Assembly: GCA_037367405.1 (NCBI GenBank)
Contig: JAZKJV010009320.1
Coordinates: 806,001 to 870,000, forward strand
From: Ottelia alismoides
Lineage: Eukaryota; Streptophyta; Magnoliopsida; Alismatales; Hydrocharitaceae
Direction of reading: 5' to 3'
DNA length: 64,000 bases
The notes under the pieces are model-generated. The model was not told where the DNA came from. It ran no database searches and saw only the letters and a list, made by a program, of their open reading frames with translations. The stretch's first letter is position 1, and every line of letters starts with the position of its first letter. Positions 23,504-36,622 of the stretch are shown one piece after another. A program made the position numbers and the translations under genes.

Positions 23504-25200
23504 CCAAAGAGCCATTAATGGCCTAATCATTAAACCCACACTCATGTGACAATCATAGGCTATTTAGAAAAATAACTAGGTAAGCTGATCAGTCACTCTG
23601 TTCCCAAGAGACTACGCCAAGTCCTTTTACGGTACTTGCATATCTCCAAGTAACAGCTCTCGCATTCATTGCGAAAGTTGCATCTTATGCAACCAATGCT
23701 CAACATTTTTAGTTATAGTGTCATTAACACTACAGCTCAATAGTCATTATTATAACCAGTATGTAATTTCTATCATCCTTATTAGAATACCCTCAATCCT
23801 GGAGATCTCTATCTCCTAAGATATCCACAGTTAAGACCTTTACTATCTATAAAGTCTTAATTTCTTGAAGATAAGTCTTTGATATCACTATCTCAAAAGT
23901 TTTGTCCTCTATGAAGATATTGTTGTTACTGCAATCAAGTGTTTTATCAACATAGTAGGATTAGTAACAGTTTACTACTTCCACTGCATGGCAGACATCT
24001 GGCTTTTGTACACATCTAGCACATACCAGACTTCTCGGAACTGATGCACAAAGGGCAACCAGTTTTAGCATTCACTTCCTCAACTCTTTGAGGTTATATT
24101 CCTTTAGATAGGTCAGTACCATATCTAGACAGAAAGAAGCCTTTCTTGAATTTTTCAGAAAATGGAAATATGTCCAAGGTGTACCACTAATGCGACGGTC
24201 CCAATACCCTCTTACTTTTTGCTTCTGAACAACTTCAGAACTAAGATCTAAGAGGTATCCTTGAGATCATATCTCGAGGTATGGAACAACCAGATTATAA
24301 AACACTTATTATTATCATCCTTATATCATTCCAAATGATTAGTATATTATCTACATTAAGCACGATGAACATAATGGCACTCCCACTAAGCTTTACAATA
24401 TTCATCAAGATTCTATCTGAAATCATAACATTTATAATTTCATCAAATCTTGTGCTCCAACTATAAGAAGCTTATTTTGAGTCCAAAGATGGAGTTCCTT
24501 AGCTTGCACACTTTGCTTCCCTCAACCATGAAGCCCTGGGGCTACTTCATGTGAAAATTCTTAGAGAAGTATTCATAAAGGAATGCAATCTTGACCTCCA
24601 TCATGAAGATTTCAAAGTCAAGTTGTGTAGCTAAAGTTAGCAATAATTTGATGGGATCAAGCATGGTTACTAAAGAGCAAGTCTCATCGCAAGCGATGTC
24701 TTCTCTTCGGTGTGTAGCTCATGGCTACGAACCATGCTTTGAAGGTCTCTACCTTCTCATCAGGTTCCCTCTTTCTCCTGAAGATCCATTTACACCTTAA
24801 TGGGTCTAACCCTTATAGGTGGATCATCGAGGGTCCATATACAACACTTGTATATGAAGTCTGCATTAGACTTTTATTGTTAACATCCATCTTTCCATGT
24901 CATGATCCTTAGGAGCTTCATCACATGAAGTCCGATCATTTTCAGACTTAACTGACACATAGAATTCATCCTCAAACTTATTTGAAGAAGTATTAGTGTT
25001 TCATCTTTAATTATTCTTTTAGTTTACATTTTCAGGAGCCTCATTATCTTCTCAATATTAAATGAGTTCCTTTACTTCATTTTCATCTTGATTCTCAAGA
25101 GAGTCATCCCCTAAAAATCACATTCTCAGAGATGAAATCCTTTACGAATCTCAAGGTCATAAAGTAGGTATCCAATACCATCCTTTATTTCCCTAATGAA
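23504..25200 (-). pseudogene. Copia A reverse transcriptase / RNase H remnant
   Basis: On the minus strand, VLNVDNILI near 24338-24364 corresponds to the RT catalytic VLYVDDILL, with the second Asp changed to Asn. It is preceded by KLSGSAIMF. Further upstream, LDFEIFMMEVKIAFLYEYF (about 24570-24640) matches the DVKTAFLNG part. 'VTMLDPIKLLLTLATQ' and a 'FKAWLVAMSYT'-like piece follow in the expected order up to about 24800. 23504-24250 should hold RNase H but is too decayed to show motifs. No long frame survives, so this is an old non-functional copy. Confidence 0.75.
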
Positions 25201-25770
25201 GTAGCACTCTTAGGTGCCAGATTCCAGCTTACTTGCATGGAACCTTATTAAGGATATATATTGTAGTCTCTACTACATATATATATCTTAGAAACTAATA
25301 GATAATTATGCTAATATTCATCATTGATCATATCATGTCATACATGATTCAATTGTATCTCCCTACAACTCCATTGAGTTTAGGTTTATTAGAAGGAGTG
25401 AGATAGAAATGATATTCATATATCTATAAGGTATTCCTTGAATTCATCTAATAGGTACAAGCTACCTTGGTTAGATCAAATTCATTTCATCTTCCTCAAA
25501 CTTTGGTTCTAAACCAAAATTATGAAATCTTTGAACATTTCAAAGGTTTCTTAGGTGAAGAGAAGAAATATCATATCATACATAATCATTAATAGATATC
25601 ACATATCCATAATGTTTACTATGATATAGATGATTCACATACATCAATATGTATGAGATCTTGAATACCTTAACATCTTACACCATTCCAAGGAAGGGTG
25701 TATTGGACAATTTTACTTTTGAAAAAAATATTCACAAGTATGCAAGTTTTAAAATTTTAGACATTCTAAA
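25201..25770 (-). pseudogene. Copia A integrase remnant
   Basis: Minus-strand TPSNKPKLNGVVGRYN near 25360-25402 corresponds to the TP(G/S)TPQQNGVAERRN motif with the catalytic Glu replaced. 'IMYDMI' (RTLLDMVRSMM-like) follows. Further upstream, near 25580-25620, an 'HYGYVI' segment resembles DYSRYGYVYL. Stops and frameshifts are frequent. Confidence 0.65.
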
Positions 25771-27889
25771 GTTTCATCTCTTACTTGTCTATTGATCTCA
25801 TCAACAGACATATGTCAAAAACATGATGCCAAATCATTGTCAAATGATCTTCATCCTCCTATTGATCTTTAAAGGTTTAATTTTCAGTATTAGAAATCTT
25901 AATGAACCATTCATTAATTTTCTAATTTAGTGGAATCCACTAGATGATAGATTACTATCTAAAATATCTCCATCATAACTCTTTATGATAGGTCTATTTC
26001 AGAATTCATGCTTATTCCCAACATTTAGAAATAAACTATGAGTGTATTCTAATATCCAGGTCACAGAGACATTCTCTAAGACTAAGGGCTCCCACTGAAA
26101 ATATGAAGTCTATTGATCCGGTGGAAATTGTTGCAACAATTGCATCAATTCCAACATGGATGACAAGTGTCATTAGAAGATTGAGATACAATTATTAGAC
26201 TTTATCTTATCAAATAAGTAAGTCAATTTTAATGATTATATGTAGATTATTTTGATGTACTATTTGATTCCTTCTCTAAGGATTCTAGATAGATTTGATA
26301 GTCATACTATCAACACATCAACTCATTGCAGTATTGGCATTCATCCAACTCTTTGGATGTCATATGGAAGTCACAGAAGTACACTCAACTCTTTGACTTT
26401 CTTTCTTACTTGGGTCCAACCCACGCTTCCACTGCACTCCCTTTATCTATAAACAACCATTGCTCAAGACAAAGGATCTCTTATGTTGAAATCAAAAATT
26501 TCAATATAAGAGTATTTCAACATTTATACATATTTCATTCAATTCATACAATATGAATAATACGAATGACCAGAGTATAGACAGTAGAATGATGACACTC
26601 ATCGTATCTACATCCATCTAAACTCTTAAAACATTGGTTCATCTAGGTACTCAAACAATTTGAATACATCATCTCTTATAGAGCCACCATTTTGCATGAT
26701 GCAGAGAACCACATCATTCATGATTAAATGTCGAGAGCACATATATATGCCAGAATATCTTCTTAGAATTTTATAAGGATTATTTGACAATTACGATCAT
26801 CATCGACATGTCACTTCCAAAGTACATTCGATGAGAGATCAGGACTATAGAGACTTACAAACCCTAGGGTTGAAGTCCTATTGTCTATTATAATTGTCAT
26901 TCCTCATTATCATGAGGAAACTTGCATATTGCAACCACATGCATTATGTGTTCAACTGCAAGTACAATATCTTGATCATTGATCCAATCCATGATATTTT
27001 ACTAGTTATCATTGAGTATATTATTGAGTAAGCTTAATGAAGGATTACCTGAAATAAGAAATTTGCATAAATATATATAAATATATATACATACATTTTA
27101 CTTTGATTTAGGAATTTTTATATCAAAGTTGCCTTGTCTTGTCAACATTGAAATTTCATTCCCTTAATCACTTTTAGTGTAAGAGATATACTTACCATTA
27201 TATCTCAACAAGATCTCGGATCTCCTTTCTAACTTTGTTACATCCTAATAATATGAGAACCGGTAACTCAGATAAAAAGAAGCAGGAACACATTCTGCCT
27301 TGCAAGTCCAACTTGCATCTCCCAATTCGGTCTTTAACACCCGGGCCCACCACCCCTAAGGTGATGTTGACCTGTCATTAATTGAACCAACCATCAACAG
27401 GAATACAACTCGCTATGCGCAATCCAATATCGCCCCAATAATATGAGGACTCAATATTGGGGTCACTACGCGTCCTTACTCTTTCGAAAAGCAAAGAGCC
27501 CGATCCAGATGTGCTTGCATACATGAGATGTCGCTTCGGACAGGCATCTCCTACATACAATCCCTGCTGACGGAACCCTCCGCCTTGACGGGAGACCATG
27601 GATGTTACTTATGTGATCCTCCATATCATATTCAAATTCTAATTAATCATCATGAATCATATTCATTATGATTAATTTTTCCAAGGGAAATAACATCTCC
27701 ATTCATAATAGAGTGTTTTAATTTTAATTGGATTCCAATTAATCTAATCATATTAAATTAATGATCCAATCAATATCCAACAAACAATCTTTATTGTTAC
27801 TTGAATTATGATATTATCTCAAATATGTATTATTCTGAATTTTAATAATAGAAAAATACACTGTAATCTCTCCTGCATTATTGAGTCCC
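25771..27889 (-). other. Copia A: decayed protease-gag and part of leader
   Basis: Its position between integrase and PBS predicts protease, gag and leader. A phrase near 26400-26440 (WKRGLDPSKKE-like) may be the gag zinc-knuckle tail, but no CCHC or DTG motif is convincing. 27240-27600 is a more GC-rich non-coding block. The small frame at 27378-27599 has no recognised domain. 27885-27889 (GTCCC) is the target duplication of B. Confidence 0.5.
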
Positions 27890-29174
27890 TGATGAATCTC
27901 AGATTCATCACTCTAAATCTCATTTATTAAGCTCAAATCCCTAAAATCAACAGCATTTCTGCATCTATTCCGCATAATTAGCATTCATGCATGTTTTCGT
28001 AAGAATTGCATTTTAAACTAATTTCTGCACAAAATAAGAAGCCAAAAATCCCAGCCAAAATTGACCTATAAATAACCTAACTTCCCATATTTTTAACTCT
28101 TCATGCTAACTCCGAATGACACCAAATCACCTCTATTTTGTACGTATTACTAATAAGAATAAATGAAAAATACAAAAAATCACTAACCCAAATAAGTGGA
28201 CCAAAAACCCAAACCCTAGTTTCAGGATTTTCGAACTAAAAACCTCATATCTTCCTCACCAGTGTCTGTTTTAATCCTACTCACTTTTGAACTAATGTAC
28301 ATTCAATTAACTTCAAAACAAGACCAAGTTCAAGTGAATTGGATCTCATATGTGAAAGTTGGGTTTTGGGCCTCTTTTGTACATTGTGTATTTTAGCGAT
28401 TTTTGACCTATTATTTTATGTATAAAACTAACCTATTTTAGTTCATTTCTTTTTCATTTGTCTTCTTTGATAAAAGTTTTATCAACATGCGTAAAAATTC
28501 AAATCGAAATTTAGCTTGAAATCAAATAAACAAATTGGGTCCGAGTCTTCACTAACCAACTGTACAAAATTGGTCTTTTTCTTGTTTTATTTTATTTCTC
28601 CTTTTTCTTAATTAATAAAAATCCAAAAAAAATTAGATTAATGTGTACATATTTATTTCTGATTTTATCATATTTTTTCCAGATTTTTATCTGATTTAAA
28701 AATGATAAAAAATTACAAAACCCAAAAATCAAGGTATTCTATGTACATAGGATACCCCAAAAATTCACTTTGTTCATTTGATCGATTTTGGTTTTGATGT
28801 CTTCATGAAAGTTGTAGATCTCATGAGACGAGCAATTTTCGTGAAGAAACGTTTTTTGATCCAAGGTCATTTGCTATTTTTTGTATTTTACAAAGAATTT
28901 ATTCTTCGATTTTTGTGGTGCTGACACGTGGCAGCTCCTAGAGCCGCCACATGTCAGCAATTTTTGACCTTTTTAATTAATATTTTTTAAAAAAAATAAA
29001 GCCACACACATGTAAGGCACATGCCTCTCAGGCATGCGCCGCGCACGTGCAGTGCCCCTTCATTCCAGCCGCCACTTGGCATCCATCTAGCCGCCCGATC
29101 TCAGCCGATCGGACAGCCATGGGTTGTCGTCCTCCTTTACCCCTTTCCCATTCTGGTCGCTGTCAATCAGCGCT
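27890..29174 (+). repeat. 5' LTR of Gypsy B, first part (before C insertion)
   Basis: It begins with a perfect inverted repeat, TGATGAATCT / AGATTCATCA around one C, and matches 51296-52574 closely. The break at 29174/29175 carries the GCGCT side of the target duplication of C. It continues at 43331. Confidence 0.92.
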
Positions 29175-30729
29175 TGATGAATCTCCATTTCATCACCTTT
29201 ATTCTATCATTTTGGCCTTAAAAACCCCAGCAAATGCATGTAAATAGCATCAATCTGTCCATAATAGCATTCATTATTTATTGTATTTATTGCATATAAA
29301 ACAAGGTTTTTAATGTCAAAATTATAGAATAAAGAGAAGAAAAGAAAAAGGAATAAAATATTGCAAATATTTTATGACCCAAGACCAAGTCAAGAATTGG
29401 CTTGGTCGACACGGAAAAAAGTAGGGGGATATAAGGGCCAATAATACAATAAATTACTCATTTATTTATTCATTCATTTATGCATTTTTGACACCTTCTT
29501 TGTATATAATTATTTATTCATCAAATAGAAATATTTTGTACATGAAAGTTGTAGATAATAATGTGAATAAAAATACAAAATTGAGTTTGTACAAAAATGA
29601 TACACAGTGTACATTTTATACACAGAATAAAAAGCCAGAATCTCAACTTCACATACCCATATCTTGCAAATAAAAACTCAAAATCCACCAAAATCACCTT
29701 TAATTGTATATATCTTTTCAAGAACTATTTAATAAAAATGGTATCATAATTTTTGGACTTCATCTGTGAAAGTTAGGTTTTTGGCCTTCATGGTACAGTC
29801 TGCCGATTAAAATATTCATTATTCATCGTTTTTACAAATTTATACTTTTAGAATTTTGTAAATAATATACAAAATACATATACATATTAAAATTAGAAGA
29901 AAACCAAAAAGAACATATAAAATAAAATAAGTCTATAAAATACATAGACCAAAAATACCTATGTCACCTATGTATATAAATAAAAGGGAAATACATTCTT
30001 TAATTATTTTATTCTTTCATATTTTTATAATATTGTAAATATTATCTATATTCTACTAAAAATATGAATCAAAATAAAACCCAATAAAATTCATTAAATA
30101 AATAAAAGGCATATAAACTATAGGTAAAATACCTATAAGTATACCTACATATTATATATACCTATTTATTTAAATATGCAAATAAACTCATAAAATTCAA
30201 ATAAAAATATATTTAGAATCACAAAAATAAGTTATAAAATTATAAAATAAGAAAATAAAATAATAAAATAAAATATACAAAATAAAAATAAATCATACAA
30301 AATACATATAAATATACTTATAAATACACTATCAAAATAAACTCATAATAAAATACATAAAAAATTAAATAAAATCATAAATAAATACTACAATAATTAA
30401 TACATATTTTTTATTTTATAAGCAAAATTTAATAAAAATCATTTATTAGGTTTAAATAATAAGTCAATTTTGCGCTGACATGGACCAATCAGGTCCCTCC
30501 GCGCGTTGACCGCCTGGTCAACTGCTCCTCCAGCCGCCTGATTAGACGTGGCCTGTCTTTCCAACCATCTTCTCCCTTAAATCTCGCTCATCTCGTCCAT
30601 CTTTCGACGTTTCTTTCTTCAGACGACTTTCTCCCTGATCGATGTACATACACACGCACACCTTAGAAACGTTGTACATAGCCCCGATTCTTTGATATTT
30701 GCCGGTCAATAAGGGTGTATACACATGTT

Positions 30730-30737
30730 TATAAATA
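30730..30737 (+). promoter_or_regulatory. TATA box, 5' LTR of C
   Basis: TATAAATA in GTTTATAAATAACCC, with the same box at 40944-40951 in the 3' LTR and at 4595-4602 in E. Likely Pol II core promoter. Confidence 0.65.
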
Positions 30738-31029
30738 ACCCATCTTCTTCCTCCGAACTTTTTTGGCCATTTCCCTATCCCTAGATCTCCCACCTTCGGC
30801 CTAGTGTGCATCCATGTGACAGGTGGAGGTCCCCTGAAGGTTGTGGACGCTCGCAGAGGAAGGAAATGCGCCCAAGGCAGCTGTTGCCGGTGACCTCTGC
30901 TCCTTGGCCAAAAGCCGGGTATGAGATGCGCTTTTTAAGTATTTTTAATAGCTTTTAATGTTAGCTTTTTAATCGTGTCATTAGATTAATCATAAGACTC
31001 TAGGTTTATCTTAGAGTGGCCGATTTGTA

Positions 31030-31056
31030 GTTCGCCGGAGCTCCGCTCCGGTGAAC
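31030..31056 (+). ncRNA. Conserved leader hairpin, 5' LTR of C
   Basis: Arms GTTCGCCGGAG and CTCCGGTGAAC with loop CTCCG. There is one G-T pair, which is G-C in the 3' LTR copy. About 300 bases downstream of the TATA box. Confidence 0.6.
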
Positions 31057-33110
31057 TGTTCACTGTGATCCACATGTTTTCCGACCTCGTTTTCACCTCC
31101 ATCTTCCTACCCTTCCATTCCCCTATGCCCCAAGCCCTTCATTCCAACTGGAGCCCTACTGGATCTGGAGATCAGATCTCCCATCTTCGCCTGTCGCCGG
31201 AGATCTCTGCCCCTCTCCACCCTTCATCCATTCGTTGTTCTAATGGGACGAGGCAGTTTGCCCTCATCCCTTGTTTCATCCTACGCAGGTACAAGGGGCA
31301 TTGAGGCACCTGGAGGCGGCTCTCAACGTTCGCCAGAGGTACCTAGAGCGCCACCTCGACATCGACCTGGTGGCGGTGCTCCAGTGGTATCCTGGCCGAT
31401 CTGAAGCCTCCTACGGATAGAGGGAAGAGCCTGCGACGATTTGGGACTCTCAGGAGCAGCAGAGACTGGCGAGGGAGGGAGATGTCACCGGAGGAAATTC
31501 GCCCAGGCGAACCTTCCTCCCTGTTCTTCCAAAGGCCCTCTCAGTCGTCGGATGAAGAAGGAGTCCCAGTTAGAAGCTCAGCCGTTGGATGGTGTCGCGC
31601 CTCGACCGTCAGATCAGCTCGGTTGATCTAATCCGCGTCATTCAGCAGCGAACCGGTACCAGTCGCGGGATGGAAGCCACGTGCTTAAGTGACCAAGATC
31701 TGGCCGTCCGTCCGCGTGTTTTTTGGGGTAATTTTCACATATAGCCCCCACCTTTTGTGTAATAAATTTTTAATTCTGTAAAATAAATATTACGCTGTAA
31801 AATAATTGTAAATTTTGCAAAAGGGCCCCCGTATTTCTTGTATTTACAATTTGGTCCTTCCACGCCTCACGTCCAGTTCCACGTGTGGCGCGTTAAATTT
31901 GCATGCATACCTTGGCGCTTTTTTAATTATAAAAAAGTTCTTAAAAATAAAATAAATGTTTATTTCTGTAGGTATTTTTGCACAGAGCCCCCTATATGTT
32001 ATTTTATGTGCAAAAATGCCCCTGCCGGGATGTTTTATTTTTATGTCTTTCATGTATTTATTAAAAATAGCCATGTAGCTCCTAAAAATCCACAAAGATT
32101 AGGTTAGATGCTCTATGCAGTATACTTTCACGCCCACATTTTTAACTTGTACTCTTTGCAATTTATCTAATTTTTAAAATTCAAATGGAGCCTAAATAAT
32201 CACTATCTAATTTATAAAATACCAAAAAAATATAAAAACATTTTGAAAAATTACAAAAATAATAAATATGGTATATATATATTGAGTCCAGAAAATGAAA
32301 AACCAAAAAAATAAGAAAAAGAAAATATAAAAATCAGAAAGCCCCAAAATCCAACAAAAAATATAAAAACCCTGGAAAAATACAAAAAAATGTTTTCTTA
32401 CCTTATCATTATCTTCATATTATTATTAACATATTAAAATTAATTTGGGTAATTTTGAGACTTATTTTATTTTTTTAAACCCCAAATTATGTTCAGCCTA
32501 TTTAATTAGTCCCATATTAGTGACATTTTTTGAATTAAAAATACATAAAAATTAGTAAAATTCCAAAAAATAATAAAAAAATTAGAAAAACTATAAAAAG
32601 CCTAAAAATATTATATCTAATATATTTTGAGTATTTATTTATATATATGTATCCATATATTACATCTCTCTCTTCTCTTATATATATCTCTTTATATATA
32701 CGCCTATATTATATAATTAAAAAATATAAAAAGAAAATGAATAAAAAATATATAAAATATAAAATAAAATAAAAATTATAAAAACAAAAATAAAAATAAA
32801 AAAATATATAAAATTAAAAACCCACAAAAATAATAAAGAAATGGACATGAACTAAGAATTGAATAATGCGCATTCATTTTCACCATATAACCATTCGCCT
32901 CCCAGTGTTCGACCTCTACTTGTGCTTACACCTATACACATTTACATGTAGAGTTATAATAAATTTTAACTCCACATTTTTGAGATTTAATTGCATATAT
33001 TTTATTGTGGGTTAATTGTTGATTAACCGAGGATTTTTGAGGGTCAATTCAGCGACTGGATCTCTCGCCTTGTGAGATTTCTAGACCCTCGACATTTCTC
33101 AGTTAGCAAA

Positions 33111-33128
33111 TGGCATCGTTGCCGGGGA
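33111..33128 (+). promoter_or_regulatory. Primer binding site of Gypsy C
   Basis: TGGCATCGTTGCCGGGGA differs at two bases from the complement of the tRNA-Asp 3' end (TGGCGCCGTTGCCGGGGA). Confidence 0.85.
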
Positions 33129-34437
33129 GGCAACGGATTTTGTATGGTTGTTCATTCATGCATTCAATTCTTTGCTCGTGTCCAGTGTCTATTTTATTAT
33201 TTATTTAATTGATTTCTATTGACATTATTGATTGACTGTTATGACCCCCTTCTTTCTTTGTCTTTGATGCGAGGGACCGCCAAGCGACGGAGGACCTCCT
33301 AGGAGGACCAATGCACCCGAGCGAGGCAGAGCCGGCTTCCAGACCTAGCCGGTAGGAGAGAGCATTAAAAACAGAGGGAGAAGAAATTTTGAAGACTGTC
33401 TCTATTTCTATGCATTTTACTTTACTCTTTATATTTATGTGAGAGAGCGGCCCTATAATTGTAATAATACAGGACTCTCAGACACTCCAGCTCCCGTGGT
33501 CCATTGTCGAGGGATTGTTCCCTTGGGGGCCTCGACGGTTTTGATGCTTTTTCTTTTTTTTATTTTTACTATTTTATGTGAATGAGCCCTAGCTTAGGAA
33601 TTGTTTGACGATAGATTAAGGTCCAAAGCCCCTAATATATTTGCATGTACCTATAGATGCGCTTCTGGACTTAGTTTAAATCTTAAACAGTCACCTCATC
33701 ATCTTCGAGCCTTCGTGCCGCGAGCCCACCCTGCCAAGCGCTGCTCCTGAACTCGATGTGTCGAGAGGAGGAGGGGTGAGCCTAGACTGGACTCCTGGAT
33801 TGAAGATCGGTGACCGACTTGTGGTGCTTCACGATAATAGCAGTTACTATCCTAGGGCGATTTCTTCGGCTTGCATTTGCATATAGCATAGGTTTCAAAT
33901 TCTGTTCTGCATCCCACATGGAGAGAGCTGGAGGCACTGTAAGTCTTCTTACTTAGCATGCACCATCGATTTCTAACTTGCATGGCTTTTCCGACCTTCT
34001 CCCTCTATTTTTGCCAACCTAGGATGCTTAATGGAAATTGAAACCTCGATAGGCACGTGCATTGAAAATACCCAAAAAAGTGATAACTTAAATAAAATCA
34101 GGATTGCTAACTCTATTGGACCTAAAAATAAAACATAATGGACTTCCTTGTCTTGGGGGAGCAACTCCCTCATTGTATGCATTTTATAATTGCTCACGTA
34201 CACACTAAGGAGTAGAGCCCAAATCCCATCAAGCCTCCTAAGTGTTTGTACAATTTTTTGTGGTTCTCACCTAACTCTAAAACCGAAAAGATAAATGACC
34301 ATCACCTGATGGTCTTCACCGTGTCGAGTAGGTGAATTGGGGGTTTGCCTTGCGTATTGATTGTGACTTGGAGTTCGTTACATATTCATTCATTATTAGA
34401 GTAGTCGGTCCCATCGTGTGAGTCATCTTTTTCATCT
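33129..34437 (+). other. Leader of Gypsy C
   Basis: No protein domain. It aligns block by block with the leaders of E and B: 'TTTGATGCGAGGG' (33265), the ATG/GTAAGT segment (33918-33944), 'AAGGAGTAGAGCCCAAATCCC' (about 34207), and 'CTAACTCTAAAACCGAAAAG' near 34270-34290. Possible roles are packaging, dimerisation and splicing. Confidence 0.7.
33918..33944 (+). promoter_or_regulatory. Short ATG segment with splice-donor-like GTAAGT (C leader)
   Basis: ATG at 33918 then GTAAGT at 33939-33944. The upstream frame would stop after 12 codons if unspliced. Homologous to 1349-1376 (E) and 45928-45955 (B). Confidence 0.5.
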
Positions 34438-35394
34438 TTGAGTCTCTCTACCTCTCTTATACATATACCTCCTCATTTGCATCGAGTCATGATATTGGCG
34501 CTCGAGCTTAATCATTCTTCGCCAAGTCCTTCGTTTCCCTCTTTTTCACCACCTTCCTCGTATCCACCGTACCATCCCCATCTTCTCAGGTTCGAGGAGA
34601 GCATGCTCTTCGGACCACCATTTTGACGGTGTTCCCGCCTTGTGTGGAACACCCAATTTTGTCTATGTCCAGATCTTCTCACCCACCCTCCTCGTCCCTC
34701 TGTGTCACTCTTCTACCACCAGTGATATTGGCGTGTAAGCTCAATCAGCTTCTCCACTCCATTGTGTTACCATTTCTTATCCACCCTCTCGTGTCCCCTG
34801 TATCATCTCTTCCTATACCCGGGAATGTTGCACTTTTAGCAATAGCCCGCATCGAGGATTCATGACTTATATTGATTATTGGAGTAAGTCGGGCCAATGA
34901 TGTTGAGGATGCTGAGATTGATATACCACTTTTGGTGAATCTGAATGGAGACTTGTGTCTCAAGAGATTATTGAGGATTTATTTTATAATGCACAATAAT
35001 TAGGTGTGATTCTTTATCGAGGATTTAGTTCTCGCACACCGGATTGAGGATGTGATATGATGCGATGATTTGGTGATGATTTCATGAGTATTAATTGGTC
35101 TATCTATCTTGAGGTTCCACCCATCTTGATTTTGAGGATTGACTGACTATTCTGATTTGGACTTCTTGATAAAGGTGTGCGGATCCTGCATGATCTCTCA
35201 TATTCCTGATTGAACCATCCTTGATATCCTGACTCTCTAATCCACCCTGGCACTTAGAGGAGACCTGATGATATGATGTGCCATCTCAGCTGATTAGATT
35301 GACTTCGAAGGATTGCATTATGATTGATATTCTGTTCTTTTGTCACTCCACTTGATCTTATGCCCTCTTGTTGATTGATGGATTCACACTATTT
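34438..35394 (+). other. Gypsy C internal, no recognised coding
   Basis: Open frames at 34438-34626 and 34623-34865 are Ser/Pro-rich and without domains. The phrase GTGATATTGGCG / ATGATATTGGCG followed by AAGCTCAATCA-like sequence occurs at about 34489 and 34721, suggesting an old tandem duplication of about 232 bp. It sits where ORF1 of B would be expected. Confidence 0.45.
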
Positions 35395-36500
35395 CGAGGA
35401 CTTGAGATTTTACGCCAGCATTCCCATGAACTACATTGATCTAGCTCGCATTCCTCCCCGAGGACTATCTGCGGGAGAATGCGACAATTTCTAGGACTAC
35501 GATTTCATCCACTACTTGGGTCGCCATTTTGATGGGACCTGGAACCGAGTCAGATGATATGCTTGATTGGCCTCCCCCTGTGATTGTGTACCCGACCTGT
35601 TAGTACACGAGGCCAGTACACTGATTTCTCTCCTTGACGGTCCTCGCAAGGATGAGCTCCATTTTTTCTGATTACTCATTTCCTAGTTCATAGCTCTCCG
35701 AGGGTTATCTGCGAGAGGCTATGACACATTATTGCTCTCTTGGTATCTTCTGCTGGTAGACGGTCTGTCGTCTACCGAGGCCACATTTTTTGTGGATCCG
35801 TCTGATGGATCCGGCTCCTTTGAGCCCCCTTCTCTCTCCTTGACGACCCTCGCAAGGATGAGATCTTTTTCTGATTATTCCTTGACCAGCTCATAGCTTC
35901 CCGAGGGTTATCTGTGGAAGACTACGACATATTTCCGATCTGCTTGGTCTCCTCTGTTGGTAGCTGATTTGTCGACTACTGAGACCACTATTTGGATCCA
36001 TCTGATGGATCCGGCTCATTTGAGCCTTCTTCTCTCTCCTTGAAGGCCCTCGCAAGGTAGAGATATGGTCTGACGATTCACTGTCTCGTGTGTATCGTTC
36101 CCCAAGGACTATCTACGGGATGATGCACCACTTTCTATCGGCTCGATTCCACTTGCTGTAGGTGTCCCCTGTCTGTTGGAACACAGAATTAGGTCATCTG
36201 ATATTCGCTTTGGGTTCCATCTCCAAGCCAATCCGGGACCTCTCTGATTAGACTCCTTTGAGTCCACTCGCCTTGATGGTCCTCGCAAGGCTGAGCTCCT
36301 GAAATCTGCTATTTCCATACCTAGCTGGTAGCGCGTTCCCCGAGGGTTATCGCGGGACGCTGCCATACGTTCTTGATTTATCGGTCTCTTCTGCTGGTAG
36401 CCGATATGTCGCATACCGATACTGTTACTATGATCTGTCTGATGGATCAAACTCCTTTGAGCCCGCTCACCTTGACGACCCTCGCAGGGTTGAGCCATGA
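35395..36500 (+). repeat. Minisatellite-like tandem array in Gypsy C
   Basis: About five diverged units of 200-233 bp. The anchor CCTTGACGGTCCTCGCAAGG (or a variant) starts at 35632, 35838, 36038, 36271 and 36480. A second anchor, CCGAGGGTTATCTGCGRGA-like, is at about 35457, 35697, 35908, 36100 and 36336. Units also share 'CTGATGGATC' and 'CCTTTGAGCCC'. It is not open in a constant frame. Confidence 0.85.
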
Positions 36501-36622
36501 CTTGCGATATTCGGTGTGTCTCCTATGATCTTCTGACCTCATGACCACCGAATGCCACGAAGTCTCTTGTTCCTTACCTTTCCATATCTTATTGAGACTC
36601 TGATTGACCGGAGGAATATGTA

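Larger units (their letters stand above)
29175..33108 (+). repeat. 5' LTR of Gypsy C
   Basis: It starts TGATGAATCTCC (with inverted TTTCATCA) and ends CAGTTAGCA, two bases before the PBS. Layout: AT-rich U3 (29450-30460), TATA at 30730-30737, GC-rich leader (30460-31740) with a conserved hairpin, then an AT-rich U5 region of low complexity. The small frame at 31441-31626 recurs nearly unchanged at 41661-41846 but has no known domain. Confidence 0.95.

Noticed and set aside
27378..27599. 73-codon minus frame
   Set aside because: No domain; lies in the decayed Copia A gag/leader part, more likely non-coding.
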